A stretch of 64,000 bases of DNA from JBDWFY01 sp965275915. GTDB taxonomy: Bacteria > Pseudomonadota > Alphaproteobacteria > Rhizobiales > Stappiaceae. Within the stretch, counting starts at the first letter, position 1, and every line of letters starts with the position of its first letter. Position numbers and translations under genes: made by a program. A model generated the notes under the pieces. It saw only the letters and a program-made list of their open reading frames with translations. It did no database searches and had not been told where the DNA came from. The stretch is taken from assembly GCA_965275915.1 (NCBI GenBank), contig CBDHYI010000007.1, forward strand, positions 1,922,001 to 1,986,000, written 5' to 3'. Shown here piece by piece: positions 52,584 to 60,999 of this stretch.

Positions 52584-52924
52584 CACACAACCTCCAATTC
52601 GCGAATTTTCAACTCGTCGCCGCTGGTAACCTGCAAGGCAGCAGAACCGCATTCAGGGCAGGTGTCAAACCGCTGACGGACCGGCACCGTTTTGAAGCAG
52701 GACAAGCAGAGCGCTTCAGCCGGTGGTCTGGAAACCTCAAGCACCGCACCTTCCGCGAGCGAGCCCTTCATGACGACATCAAAACCGAACTTCAGTGCTT
52801 CCGGCTCGACGCAGGACAAAGGACCTATATCGACGCGGATGCGCCGAACAGCGGTGAAGCGGTCGTTGGCAGCCCGCTCTTTCAGGATGTCCAGAATGCT
52901 CTCACACAGCGACATTTCATGCAT
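52583..52924 (-). CDS. hypA: Hydrogenase nickel-incorporation protein HypA
   Basis: A 113-residue protein starting MHEMSLCESIL; the N-terminal His/Glu bind nickel. Zinc finger CLSC...CPEC (C-x2-C pairs at about 76 and 93). It delivers nickel with HypB. The start at 52924 overlaps the protease gene by 8 bp. Confidence 0.95.
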   Translation of the reverse strand: MHEMSLCESILDILKERAANDRFTAVRRIRVDIGPLSCVEPEALKFGFDVVMKGSLAEGAVLEVSRPPAEALCLSCFKTVPVRQRFDTCPECGSAALQVTSGDELKIRELEVV

Positions 52925-53375
52925 GAGCAGCCTCCCTGGTCCCAACCGGATCTTTGAGCCAGTCAAGGAAAAACGCTTCAGCCTGTTCCAGGTTTTCCAA
53001 AGCTTCGCCGGAGAGGCCTTCTTTTACTTCACCGTATTCGCGACCGGAAATCCCAAGCAGAAAGGCGCGTGGGGTCACTCCATAAAGTGTTTTGCAGAGG
53101 GCGAGGACAGTTTCGGGAACAAAACTGTGGCTTCCGATTCTCTCCGGCAAAGCGGGTTGAACCTGTCTGAACGAGAATGCCTGCGCGCCGCCGATTTCCG
53201 CATCCACGAACACGACCAGATCGTGGTCGGACATCACAAGAGCATGTTCTGCGACCAGCTGATAGTCGATGTCGACGACCATATCCGGCAGGGCCCGCGC
53301 AGCTATGCGCTCGGAGAACGCCGGACCAAGTCCGTCATCGCCGCGTCCCGGATTTCCATAGCCGATTAAAAGCAT
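52917..53375 (-). CDS. hoxW: Hydrogenase maturation protease (HoxW-type)
   Basis: A 152-residue endopeptidase: LLIGYGNPGRGDDGLGPAF at the N-terminus, with the nickel-sensing Asp in GDDG, and DAEIGG in the second metal site. It removes the C-terminal tail of the large subunit after nickel insertion. Its neighbour hoxH (66 bp upstream) is the obvious target. Confidence 0.9.
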   Translation of the reverse strand: MLLIGYGNPGRGDDGLGPAFSERIAARALPDMVVDIDYQLVAEHALVMSDHDLVVFVDAEIGGAQAFSFRQVQPALPERIGSHSFVPETVLALCKTLYGVTPRAFLLGISGREYGEVKEGLSGEALENLEQAEAFFLDWLKDPVGTREAAHA

Positions 53376-53441
53376 TGTCGCATGGACCTGTTCATGTGTT
53401 CCGGACTTTGCCCAAGTGTCGTGCCCGTCCGCATCCCTGGT

Positions 53442-54884
53442 TCAAGCCGATTGTGTCCTGCTGTCGACCAGAGCGCCCTCTGCATCGAACAGTTCCACCT
53501 GAAGCGGCATCTGGCCAAGCGCGTGGGTCGCGCAGGAGAGGCACGGGTCATAGGCGCGAATGGCCACTTCCACATGATTGAGCATGCCCTCCGTGATCTG
53601 ATCCCGTCCGGACAGGTGTTTGACCGCAACATCCTTTACCGCCCGGTTCATGCCCTCGTTATTGTGCGTCGTTGACACGATCAGATTGCAGTAGGTGACC
53701 TGATCGTGATCGTCGACCCTGTAATGGTGAATGAGGTTGCCGCGCGGTGCTTCGATCACGCCGATCCCCTCTTGGCGCCGCTCCCCTTTGGCAATCAGGT
53801 CGGTTCCCTGCAGGTCGGGATCATTCAGCAACTCGCGGATTTTCTCGACACAATGCAGGACCTCGATCATGCGCGCCCAGTGGTTGGCGAGCGTTGAATT
53901 GTTCGGCGATCCTTCGGTCACCGCCTTGAGGTCCTTATGAGCGGCTTCCGCCAACGGCGTGTCGATGAAGCTCGCGGTGTTCATGCGCGCCAAAGGCCCC
54001 ACCCGATACCACCCGGCATCCGGTCCGAGCCCGGTAATGAAGGGAAACTTCATGTAGGACCAGGACCGCACATCCTCGACGATAAGCTCATGATATTTTG
54101 TGTAGGGCACCTGATCGAAGATCAGATCACCGGTTGAACTCAGGGCCCGCAGAGTGCCGTGATAAAGGTCCAGCGCGCCGTCGCTTTCACGCACCAAGGA
54201 CATGTAGTTCGAGGGAAACGAGCCGAATTCGGCAACGAGATCCTCGTGTTCGATCGTGTAGTCGCGTGCAAGTCTGACCGCGTCCTGCGCCCAAGCGATC
54301 ATCTCGTCAATCGAGCTCAGAAAATGATCGCGCTGCGCGATGGAAAGGTTCCTGTTGATGCCTCCCGGGACAGCGCCTGTTCCGTGGATCTTTTTCCCCG
54401 CGGTCGCCTCGATAATTTCCTGGCCGTACTTACGCATCAGCACCGCGCGTCTGCCGAGTTCGGGTTTTTCCTTGATGACTTCAAAGATGTTTCTTTTTTC
54501 AGCCGGCGCGCCGAAACCGAAGAGGAGATCCGGAGCGGCCAGATGAAAGAAATGCAGTACATGGCTCTGCATCACCTGCCCGTAATGCATCAGCCGCCGC
54601 ATCTTTTCCGCGGTGGGCGTCAGTTGATCGACGCCGGCAATCACGTCCATGGCCTTGGCGGCTGCCAGATGATGGCTCACCGGGCAGATGCCGCAGAGCC
54701 GCTGGACGATCACCGGAACTTCCCACATCAGCCGGCCGCGTATGAACCGTTCGAAACCCCGGAACTCGACAATATGCAACCGCGCTTCCTCGACCCGGTT
54801 CTCCGCATCGAGATGGATGGTGACCTTGCCGTGCCCTTCTACCCGGGTGACCGGCGAGATTTCTATCATTCTGGGTTCAGCCAT
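53442..54884 (-). CDS. hoxH: NAD-reducing [NiFe] hydrogenase large subunit HoxH
   Basis: A 480-residue precursor of the catalytic subunit. L1 motif RLCGICPVSHH and L2 motif DPCLSCATHALGQMP give the four Cys that hold nickel and iron; the protease should cut after the His of CATH, removing about 24 residues. EISPVTRVEGHGK is the N-terminal hallmark. Group 3d (bidirectional, cytoplasmic). ATG 54884 is preferred over TTG 54899 for its ribosome site (GGTTGAGAG). Confidence 0.96.
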   Translation of the reverse strand: MAEPRMIEISPVTRVEGHGKVTIHLDAENRVEEARLHIVEFRGFERFIRGRLMWEVPVIVQRLCGICPVSHHLAAAKAMDVIAGVDQLTPTAEKMRRLMHYGQVMQSHVLHFFHLAAPDLLFGFGAPAEKRNIFEVIKEKPELGRRAVLMRKYGQEIIEATAGKKIHGTGAVPGGINRNLSIAQRDHFLSSIDEMIAWAQDAVRLARDYTIEHEDLVAEFGSFPSNYMSLVRESDGALDLYHGTLRALSSTGDLIFDQVPYTKYHELIVEDVRSWSYMKFPFITGLGPDAGWYRVGPLARMNTASFIDTPLAEAAHKDLKAVTEGSPNNSTLANHWARMIEVLHCVEKIRELLNDPDLQGTDLIAKGERRQEGIGVIEAPRGNLIHHYRVDDHDQVTYCNLIVSTTHNNEGMNRAVKDVAVKHLSGRDQITEGMLNHVEVAIRAYDPCLSCATHALGQMPLQVELFDAEGALVDSRTQSA

Positions 54885-54901
54885 TGTGAAAACTCTCAAC
54901 C

Positions 54902-55471
54902 CTAATCAAACCGGATCATCTCGCGCTCGAAGCCGCGAAACCTCCCGGTCAGCAATTTGGACAAGGTGTCGTAAATAACGTCGCCGGTCGGGGCGCAGCC
55001 GGGAATCTGGTGATCGATTTCGACCACCTCAGAACACGGATAAACTTCGTCAAGCAGGAGCGGCAATGCCGGATCGTTCGGGACATTGTGCGTTGTGTTG
55101 CGGATATAACGGCCGGTGATGTATGCCTCGTCCAGACACTCCCGCAAGGGTGCGTCGGAATGCATGATCGCATTGCGCATAGCAGGCAATCCACCCATGA
55201 TCGCGCATTGCCCAAGGGCAATCAAAACGTCGCAGTTGCGCCGGAAATCGCGCAGCACATGCACGTTTTCCTCATTGCAGCATCCCCCCTCAATGATCCC
55301 GATGTCACAGCGCTCGGTGAATCGCTTCTTGTCGGTGAGTGGCGACCGGTCGACCTCAACCAGCTTCATCAGTTCGATCAGACGTTCGTCAATATCGAGG
55401 ATTGCCATGTGGCATCCGAAGCACCCGGCCAGGGACGCGGTGGCGATACGGGCCTTTGGAAGCTCGTTCAT
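54902..55471 (-). CDS. hoxY: NAD-reducing hydrogenase small subunit HoxY
   Basis: A 189-residue iron-sulfur subunit lacking a signal peptide, hence cytoplasmic. The proximal 4Fe-4S ligands are visible: AGCFGCHMAILDID, IEGGCCNEENV, ALGQCAIMGG, IPGCAPTGD. It passes electrons from HoxH to HoxU. Overlaps the hoxU stop by 4 bp. Confidence 0.96.
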   Translation of the reverse strand: MNELPKARIATASLAGCFGCHMAILDIDERLIELMKLVEVDRSPLTDKKRFTERCDIGIIEGGCCNEENVHVLRDFRRNCDVLIALGQCAIMGGLPAMRNAIMHSDAPLRECLDEAYITGRYIRNTTHNVPNDPALPLLLDEVYPCSEVVEIDHQIPGCAPTGDVIYDTLSKLLTGRFRGFEREMIRFD

Positions 55472-56196
55472 TTGCGCTTCTCCTCGATTTCATGCCCGAT
55501 CAGGCCTTTATCGAATTCACGCTCGCCGATCGGTGTGACAAATCCCACGCGCTTGCGGATGATGCAGCCAACCGGGCAAACCTCGCTGGAAATGGCGTGA
55601 TCGGTTGCCTCGGCATCCGTGTCGGCAAGGTTTTCGCCATTTACCGCCACACGCCGGTGAATGCCCCGGCCGACATAACCGAAAACGCCCTTGCCATCGA
55701 CGTCTTGCGATGCGCGGATGCAGCGCCCGCAGCTTATGCAGCGGTTGGTGTCCAGCGCAATATCGGGATGGGACGCATCAAGCGCGCGACACGGTTCCAG
55801 ATAGGGGAACCGTGTGGTTTCGGTCATGTCAAGCCGATAGGCCATTGCCTGCAGTTCGCAATTGCCGCTCGCTTCGCAAATGGGACACAAATGGTTGCCT
55901 TCATGGAACAGCATTTCGACCAAGTCGCGGCGCATCTTGTTCAGATGATCGGTCTCGTTTTCGACCGCCTGACCGGGTGCTGCGGGCTGCGTGCAGGCCG
56001 CGACGCTGCGCCCGCCGGCCTTGACGGTGCATACCCGGCAACTGCCCTGGTGCCGCAGGCCCTGGTGATCGCACAGCCGGGGAATATAGACGCCGGCCTC
56101 GTCCGCGGCTTCCATGATTGTCTGCCCGGCATAGGCGGTGACGTCCACGCCATCGATGGTGAAGGAGAAGCCGGTTTCCTTCTTCGTCCCGCTCAT
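55468..56196 (-). CDS. hoxU: NAD-reducing hydrogenase diaphorase subunit HoxU
   Basis: A 242-residue electron-relay protein like the N-terminus of NuoG. 2Fe-2S ligands in IPRLCDHQGLRHQGSCRVC and VAACTQP, the His/Cys 4Fe-4S site in HEGNHLCPICEASGNC, and two 4Fe-4S motifs CISCGRC and CPVGC. Overlaps hoxF and hoxY by 4 bp each. Confidence 0.95.
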   Translation of the reverse strand: MSGTKKETGFSFTIDGVDVTAYAGQTIMEAADEAGVYIPRLCDHQGLRHQGSCRVCTVKAGGRSVAACTQPAAPGQAVENETDHLNKMRRDLVEMLFHEGNHLCPICEASGNCELQAMAYRLDMTETTRFPYLEPCRALDASHPDIALDTNRCISCGRCIRASQDVDGKGVFGYVGRGIHRRVAVNGENLADTDAEATDHAISSEVCPVGCIIRKRVGFVTPIGEREFDKGLIGHEIEEKRK

Positions 56197-58073
56197 TGCG
56201 TGAAATCCCTGTCGAAGATGTAGGAGCGGCGCTTGGCAATCTTGCGCGCGCCGTCAATGGCTGACTGAATGTCGAACGTATCGCGGATCCCGTCTTTGCT
56301 CGGTTTGGTAACGGCTGAATAGACCAGCGGAAAATTCTGCAAAGTGGTGAGAACGGGATTTGGCGAGGTCATGCCGAGCCCGCAGCGGCTTGTCTCGATG
56401 ATCGTGCTGGAAAGATCCTTCAGGTAGTCGATGTCCTCCGGGTTCGCGAGGCCCTTGCGGAACTTCTGGATTGCCTTCTGCAGGAAGACGTTTCCCACCC
56501 TGCACGGCGTGCAGTAGCCGCAACTCTCGTGCACGAAGAAGGACATGTAATATTCAACGATTTCCAGGATATTGCGCGCGCCGTTGAAGATGATGACGGC
56601 ACCGCCGGTCGCCAGGTCGTCGAAGGTGAGTTTGCGGTGGAAGCTGTCGCGCGCAATCATCGTCCCGCTGGGACCGCCGACCTGTACCGCAGCGGCATCC
56701 TCGCCTCCGACCTTCTCCAGGATTTCCCAGACCGTATGGCCGTAGGGGAGTTCGTAGATGCCCGGATTCAGGCAATCGCCGCAGATGGAGAACAGCTTGG
56801 TCCCGTGAGATCCTTCCGTTCCCATATCGCGAAACCATTTGGCGCCCCGATCCAGAATGCGCGCGGCATGACAGAAGGTCTCGACATTGTTGACGACCGT
56901 CGGATAGCCCAGATAGCCTCGATTGACCGGAAAAGGCGGGCGGGTCTTGGGTTCGCCGGGCAGCCCTTCGCAGGAACTGATCAGCGCGCCTTCTTCGCCG
57001 CAGATATAGGCACCGGCGCCCAACTGTAGCCGGACATCAAAATTGAACCCCTTGATACCGAGGATGTTTTCGCCCAGCAGTCCACGCCGATAGCGTTCCT
57101 CAAGCGCCTGTTCCAGAAGTTCGCGCAGATAGACATATTCTCCACGAAGGTAAAGAATGCCGTGGCGCGCACCGACAGCCCGCGCTGCGACGGTCATGCC
57201 TTCAAGAAGCAGATGCGGCCGCTCCGTCAGCAACACCCTGTCCTTGAATGTGCCGGGTTCGCCCTCGTCCGCATTGCAGATCACATAGTGTTTTTCGGCC
57301 CGTTCGGCGGCGGCGAAACGCCACTTCCTGCCCGTTGTGAATCCGGCGCCGCCGCACCCGCGCAGGCCGCTCTCCTCAATTGTGGTGATGATCTGGGTCG
57401 GTGTCATGCCGACCGCGCGATTCAAGCCGGCTTCGTCCGGAACCGGTCCCAGAAGAACTTCCCCGGCATGGCGGATATTGTTTCTCACCATGTGGGTGGC
57501 GCGCTGATGCGGTGTCAGGGCAGCGAACCGCTCGCTCATAAGATGCTCGGGCGCCTGACCGGCTTTCAGCGCTTGGGCATGAGAGCGTGCGGTCTCCGGT
57601 GTCAATCCGGTCAGAATCACATCGTTGACCATGGCCGCAGGAGCCTGATCGCACATGCCGATGCAGGGCGTGTATTCGATGGAAAACGCACCGTCTGCCG
57701 ATGTCTCGCCGACCCCGATGCCAAGAACGTCTTCAAACGCCGAAACGACATCTTCCAGTCCTGCGTACCGGTCCACGATGTCATCGCAAAGCCGAATGGT
57801 GATGCGGCCCTTGGGCGTTAACGACAGGAAGGAATAGAAGCTTGCAACACCTTCCACTTCAATCCGTGTCAGGTCGGTTGCGGCCGCTATTGCATCCATG
57901 GTGGACGGCGCAATGCAGCGATAACGGTCTTGTATGTCGCGCAGGATGTCGAGCATACGGTGTTTGTCATTGCCGTGGGACTTGCAGATCGCGGCGATTT
58001 CGGCAGCCGGTACGGGAGCCGTTTCACAGCCGGAAGCCATATGTTCGCCGGAACCGTTGCGACCATTTTCCAT
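56193..58073 (-). CDS. hoxF: NAD-reducing hydrogenase diaphorase subunit HoxF (NuoE-NuoF-like)
   Basis: A 626-residue subunit where electrons reach NAD. Residues ~25-180 are a NuoE-like (HoxE) domain. Then the NuoF-like part: FMN loop GLRGCGGAGFTTGRKW, NAD site ICNADEGEPGTFKDR and GAGAYICGEEGALI, and 4Fe-4S ligands ESCGYCTPCRVG plus TSRCGLG. In the NuoE-like domain only three of the four cluster Cys are seen (LCDDIVDR, then TPCIGMCDQ), so its 2Fe-2S centre may be missing. Ribosome site GGGAGAAG. Confidence 0.95.
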   Translation of the reverse strand: MENGRNGSGEHMASGCETAPVPAAEIAAICKSHGNDKHRMLDILRDIQDRYRCIAPSTMDAIAAATDLTRIEVEGVASFYSFLSLTPKGRITIRLCDDIVDRYAGLEDVVSAFEDVLGIGVGETSADGAFSIEYTPCIGMCDQAPAAMVNDVILTGLTPETARSHAQALKAGQAPEHLMSERFAALTPHQRATHMVRNNIRHAGEVLLGPVPDEAGLNRAVGMTPTQIITTIEESGLRGCGGAGFTTGRKWRFAAAERAEKHYVICNADEGEPGTFKDRVLLTERPHLLLEGMTVAARAVGARHGILYLRGEYVYLRELLEQALEERYRRGLLGENILGIKGFNFDVRLQLGAGAYICGEEGALISSCEGLPGEPKTRPPFPVNRGYLGYPTVVNNVETFCHAARILDRGAKWFRDMGTEGSHGTKLFSICGDCLNPGIYELPYGHTVWEILEKVGGEDAAAVQVGGPSGTMIARDSFHRKLTFDDLATGGAVIIFNGARNILEIVEYYMSFFVHESCGYCTPCRVGNVFLQKAIQKFRKGLANPEDIDYLKDLSSTIIETSRCGLGMTSPNPVLTTLQNFPLVYSAVTKPSKDGIRDTFDIQSAIDGARKIAKRRSYIFDRDFTQ

Positions 58074-58223
58074 GGCGCATCTTCTCCCATAATTTTCTGG
58101 CGCGGTCAGTCACCGCGATAAATCAATTTGAAGGGGATGGTCACCCCGATGCAACCGGAAACTGTCCACCCGCCATGAAAAATTCCTGCTGAATTAAGCT
58201 TCCAAAGACTGTGCACGATGTCT

Positions 58224-58237
58224 TTGAGCCACATCAA
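58224..58237 (-). promoter_or_regulatory. Possible FNR/FixK/CRP-family box upstream of hoxF
   Basis: On the plus strand TTGAG-CCAC-ATCAA, nine of ten bases of the TTGAT-N4-ATCAA consensus, lies 150 bp before the hoxF start. A TTAATT at 58192-58197 (minus) could be the -10 box, placing the site near -45 of the start point. Anaerobic or microaerobic control of hydrogenase would make sense. Confidence 0.5.
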
Positions 58238-58285
58238 GCCGCCAGTCATTGGAGCGTGCTTGCCACACGCGGGACAGTTGCAGTG

Positions 58286-60643
58286 TTAAGTGCGCATGGC
58301 TTTTACGGCCGCAACCGCCGCCTGTCCAAGTGCAAGGCCACCGTCATTGGCGGGCACAAGGTGGTGATTCAGGACGGTGTATCCGTCATTTTTGAGTTTC
58401 GCCGAAATCCCGTCTTTCAATATGGCGTTCTGGAAGACCCCGCCGGAAAGCACTATTGTTTCGGACGGCGATGCACCTGACAGCCGGATTGCATCTGCAA
58501 GCCCCTCAATCAGTCCCAGATGAAAGCGTGCTGCGATCTGTTCAACGGGCACATCTTCTTTCAGATCGGCGATCAGTGCGTGCCACAATGCGTCAAAGGA
58601 CAGTGAAACGGTCCGCTGAGCCCTTACAGAAACCGGGTAGGCCTGCTGCGTCTTGAGATACGGCCCGACCATATTTTCCAACAGCATTGCGGCTTGTCCT
58701 TCATAGCTCTGCCGGTGAAAGCAGATCCCGAGCGCAGCTGCGATGGCATCAAACAGGCGCCCGGCGGAAGAAGACTGCGGTGAATTGAATCCGGACTTCA
58801 TCATTTGATTGAGTGTCTCTGCATGCCCCTGATCAAACGCGTCGGATATTCGGGTTCCGGTCAGCCGGTCCCGATAGTCGGGACCGAAGGACGCAAAGAG
58901 ATGCGCGGCAAGGTTCCGCCAGGGTTCCCGGATTGCCGCCGCACCGCCGGGCAGGGAGACCGGCTGAAAATGTCCTGAGCGCGTAAAAGCTGAAAAACCT
59001 CCCTTCAGAATTTCACCGCCCCAGATGGTATCGTCATCCCCCCAGCCCAGGCCGTCCAGAATAATTCCATGCACCGGTCGGCCGGGAACTGACCCATCAG
59101 GATGTTCAGCAAGGCACGCTGCCAAATGGGCGTGATGATGCTGCACCCGGATGAGGTCAACACTCCATTCGCGGGCAAGTTTTTCACCATAGGTGGTGGA
59201 AAGATATTGCGGATGAGAATCGACGGCGATGACCTCGGGCTCGAACCGATAAAGGTCGAGGTAAAGTCGCAACATCTTCTTGTAGTCAGCAAAGGTCGGA
59301 GCGTTTTCCAGGTCCCCGATATGTTGCGACAGCACTGCGTTCCGGCCGTTCAAAAGACAGAAGGCCGACTTCAACTCGCCGCCCATGGCGAGCACTTTTG
59401 GTGCATCGGAAAATTCCGGCGCCACCCGTATCGGTGTCGGCACCAGTCCGCGCCCGCGTCTCAAAACCACCGGTCCGGAAGCGTCCAGCCGCATCACGCT
59501 GTCATCAATACGGCTGACGACGTCCCGATCATGCATCAGGAAACCGTCAACGAGCTCTGTAAGCCGGTCCCGTGCGGCCTCGTTTTCGATTTCCTGCGGG
59601 TTATTTGAGAGATTGCCCGAGGTCAGAACAATAGGAGCCTCAAGCTTTGACATGAGCAGGTGATGCATTGGTGTATTGGGCAGCATGAAGCCGAGTCGGG
59701 CTTGCCCGGACGCAATATTTTCTGCGAGGCCATCCCCCGTCTTTTCCAGGAGTGTGATTGGCGCGGCTGCACTTCCAAGCAGGTCGATCTCACTCTGATT
59801 TGGGCGGCAGAATTCCCGAATCTGATCAAGATCCCGTGCCATCAGGGCCAGCGGCTTGTCCGGCCTGAGTTTACGTCTTCTGAGTTCCGCAACTGCGGCG
59901 TCATTGCGGGCATCAACCGCGATCTGAAAGCCACCCAGACCTTTGACGGCGAGGATTTTTCCTGCCTTCAATTCTGCTGCGGCCATGCCCAATGGGTCGC
60001 CCTCAACAATTCCGCCGGCATCGTCCTCGTACCAGAGGCGGGGCCCGCATTCGGGGCAGGCAGTTGGCTGCGCATGGAATCGGCGATCCCCTGCGCTCTC
60101 ATATTCTGTGGAACAAGTCTCGCACATGGGAAAGGCGGACATCGAAGTCGAAGCGCGATCGTATGGAATGGTCCTGGTTATGGACATCCTGGGTCCGCAG
60201 TCGGAGCAGTTGGTGAAGGCATAATGAAAGCGCCGGTCCGACGGATCATGGATCTCCTCAAGACACTGTCGGCATGTTGCGGCGTCAGGCACAATTCCAA
60301 CGCCGGGGCCTGCCCCTCGGTCACCTTCTCTGCTGTCCAGGATCCGAAAGCCTTCCACGTGAGACTCGCAGGCCACCTGTCGGACATCAATCCGGTCGAT
60401 GCGTGCCAGGGGCGGTAAATCCGTCGTGAGGCGGCCAACAAACGCGGTCACTGCTTCGGTGCGCCCAAAAACCTCAATCAGAACGTCAGCCCCGTCATTC
60501 AGCACAGATCCTGAGACGTTTGTTTCCAGGGCGAGCTGCCATGCAAAGGGTCTGAAGCCAACACCCTGCACACAGCCTGTTATCCGAATGTGTTTAGCAG
60601 TGTTCGACACGCACGCACAGCCTTCCCTGACAAGGTCCAACAT
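58286..60643 (-). CDS. hypF: Carbamoyltransferase HypF
   Basis: A 785-residue protein that makes the carbamoyl precursor of cyanide for HypE. Domains in order: acylphosphatase (ITGCVQGVGFRPFAWQLA, ~20-105), two Cys4 zinc fingers (CRQC...CSDC and CETC...CPEC, ~120-205), YrdC-like domain (KPLALMARD, ~215-400), and Kae1-like C-terminal domain (VQHHHAHLAACLAEH; LSGGVFQN). Length is complete. ATG 60643 is used; GTG at 60610 with AGGGAAGG upstream is an alternative. First gene of the hydrogenase locus, 212 bp before hoxF. Confidence 0.95.
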   Translation of the reverse strand: MLDLVREGCACVSNTAKHIRITGCVQGVGFRPFAWQLALETNVSGSVLNDGADVLIEVFGRTEAVTAFVGRLTTDLPPLARIDRIDVRQVACESHVEGFRILDSREGDRGAGPGVGIVPDAATCRQCLEEIHDPSDRRFHYAFTNCSDCGPRMSITRTIPYDRASTSMSAFPMCETCSTEYESAGDRRFHAQPTACPECGPRLWYEDDAGGIVEGDPLGMAAAELKAGKILAVKGLGGFQIAVDARNDAAVAELRRRKLRPDKPLALMARDLDQIREFCRPNQSEIDLLGSAAAPITLLEKTGDGLAENIASGQARLGFMLPNTPMHHLLMSKLEAPIVLTSGNLSNNPQEIENEAARDRLTELVDGFLMHDRDVVSRIDDSVMRLDASGPVVLRRGRGLVPTPIRVAPEFSDAPKVLAMGGELKSAFCLLNGRNAVLSQHIGDLENAPTFADYKKMLRLYLDLYRFEPEVIAVDSHPQYLSTTYGEKLAREWSVDLIRVQHHHAHLAACLAEHPDGSVPGRPVHGIILDGLGWGDDDTIWGGEILKGGFSAFTRSGHFQPVSLPGGAAAIREPWRNLAAHLFASFGPDYRDRLTGTRISDAFDQGHAETLNQMMKSGFNSPQSSSAGRLFDAIAAALGICFHRQSYEGQAAMLLENMVGPYLKTQQAYPVSVRAQRTVSLSFDALWHALIADLKEDVPVEQIAARFHLGLIEGLADAIRLSGASPSETIVLSGGVFQNAILKDGISAKLKNDGYTVLNHHLVPANDGGLALGQAAVAAVKAMRT

Positions 60644-60999
60644 AAACAGGATACCTTCTGATCCTGTGTCCTGCTCACTCCGACCGGCTACGGTCCGCCT
60701 TCACATAACATGAAGCTCCTGTGCTCGCTGAGGAATAAGACCGGCGATTGGCGCAAGTCTGGCCCCGCGACCAGCGTCCTCATACGTGCTGGTTCAACAC
60801 ACTTAATGAAGCCTGTGTGAAGGCGCGCCATTCAAACCACCATGAGATCAGCGAAGGAGCACTCCAATGGCTCGGAGTGCGGACAATCAACTGTTATCCA
60901 TCTGAAAACTCAGGGATTTCAGTGGATCTGAACCACCAAACGTTTTTCAGAGCACTTACCCGTTCAACAAACCGCTGTCATTTCGCCCGTGAACGGTGC
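60644..60999. other. 356-bp intergenic region, promoter side of hypF
   Basis: No supported gene. It separates the 3' end of the succinate-semialdehyde-type dehydrogenase gene from the start of hypF, both on the minus strand. No convincing sigma-54 (GG-N10-GC) or FNR box was found by eye. Confidence 0.5.

Noticed and set aside
60644..60760. Sigma-54 promoter upstream of hypF
   Set aside because: No GG-N10-GC pair with the right surroundings was found by eye; the same search before hoxF also failed.
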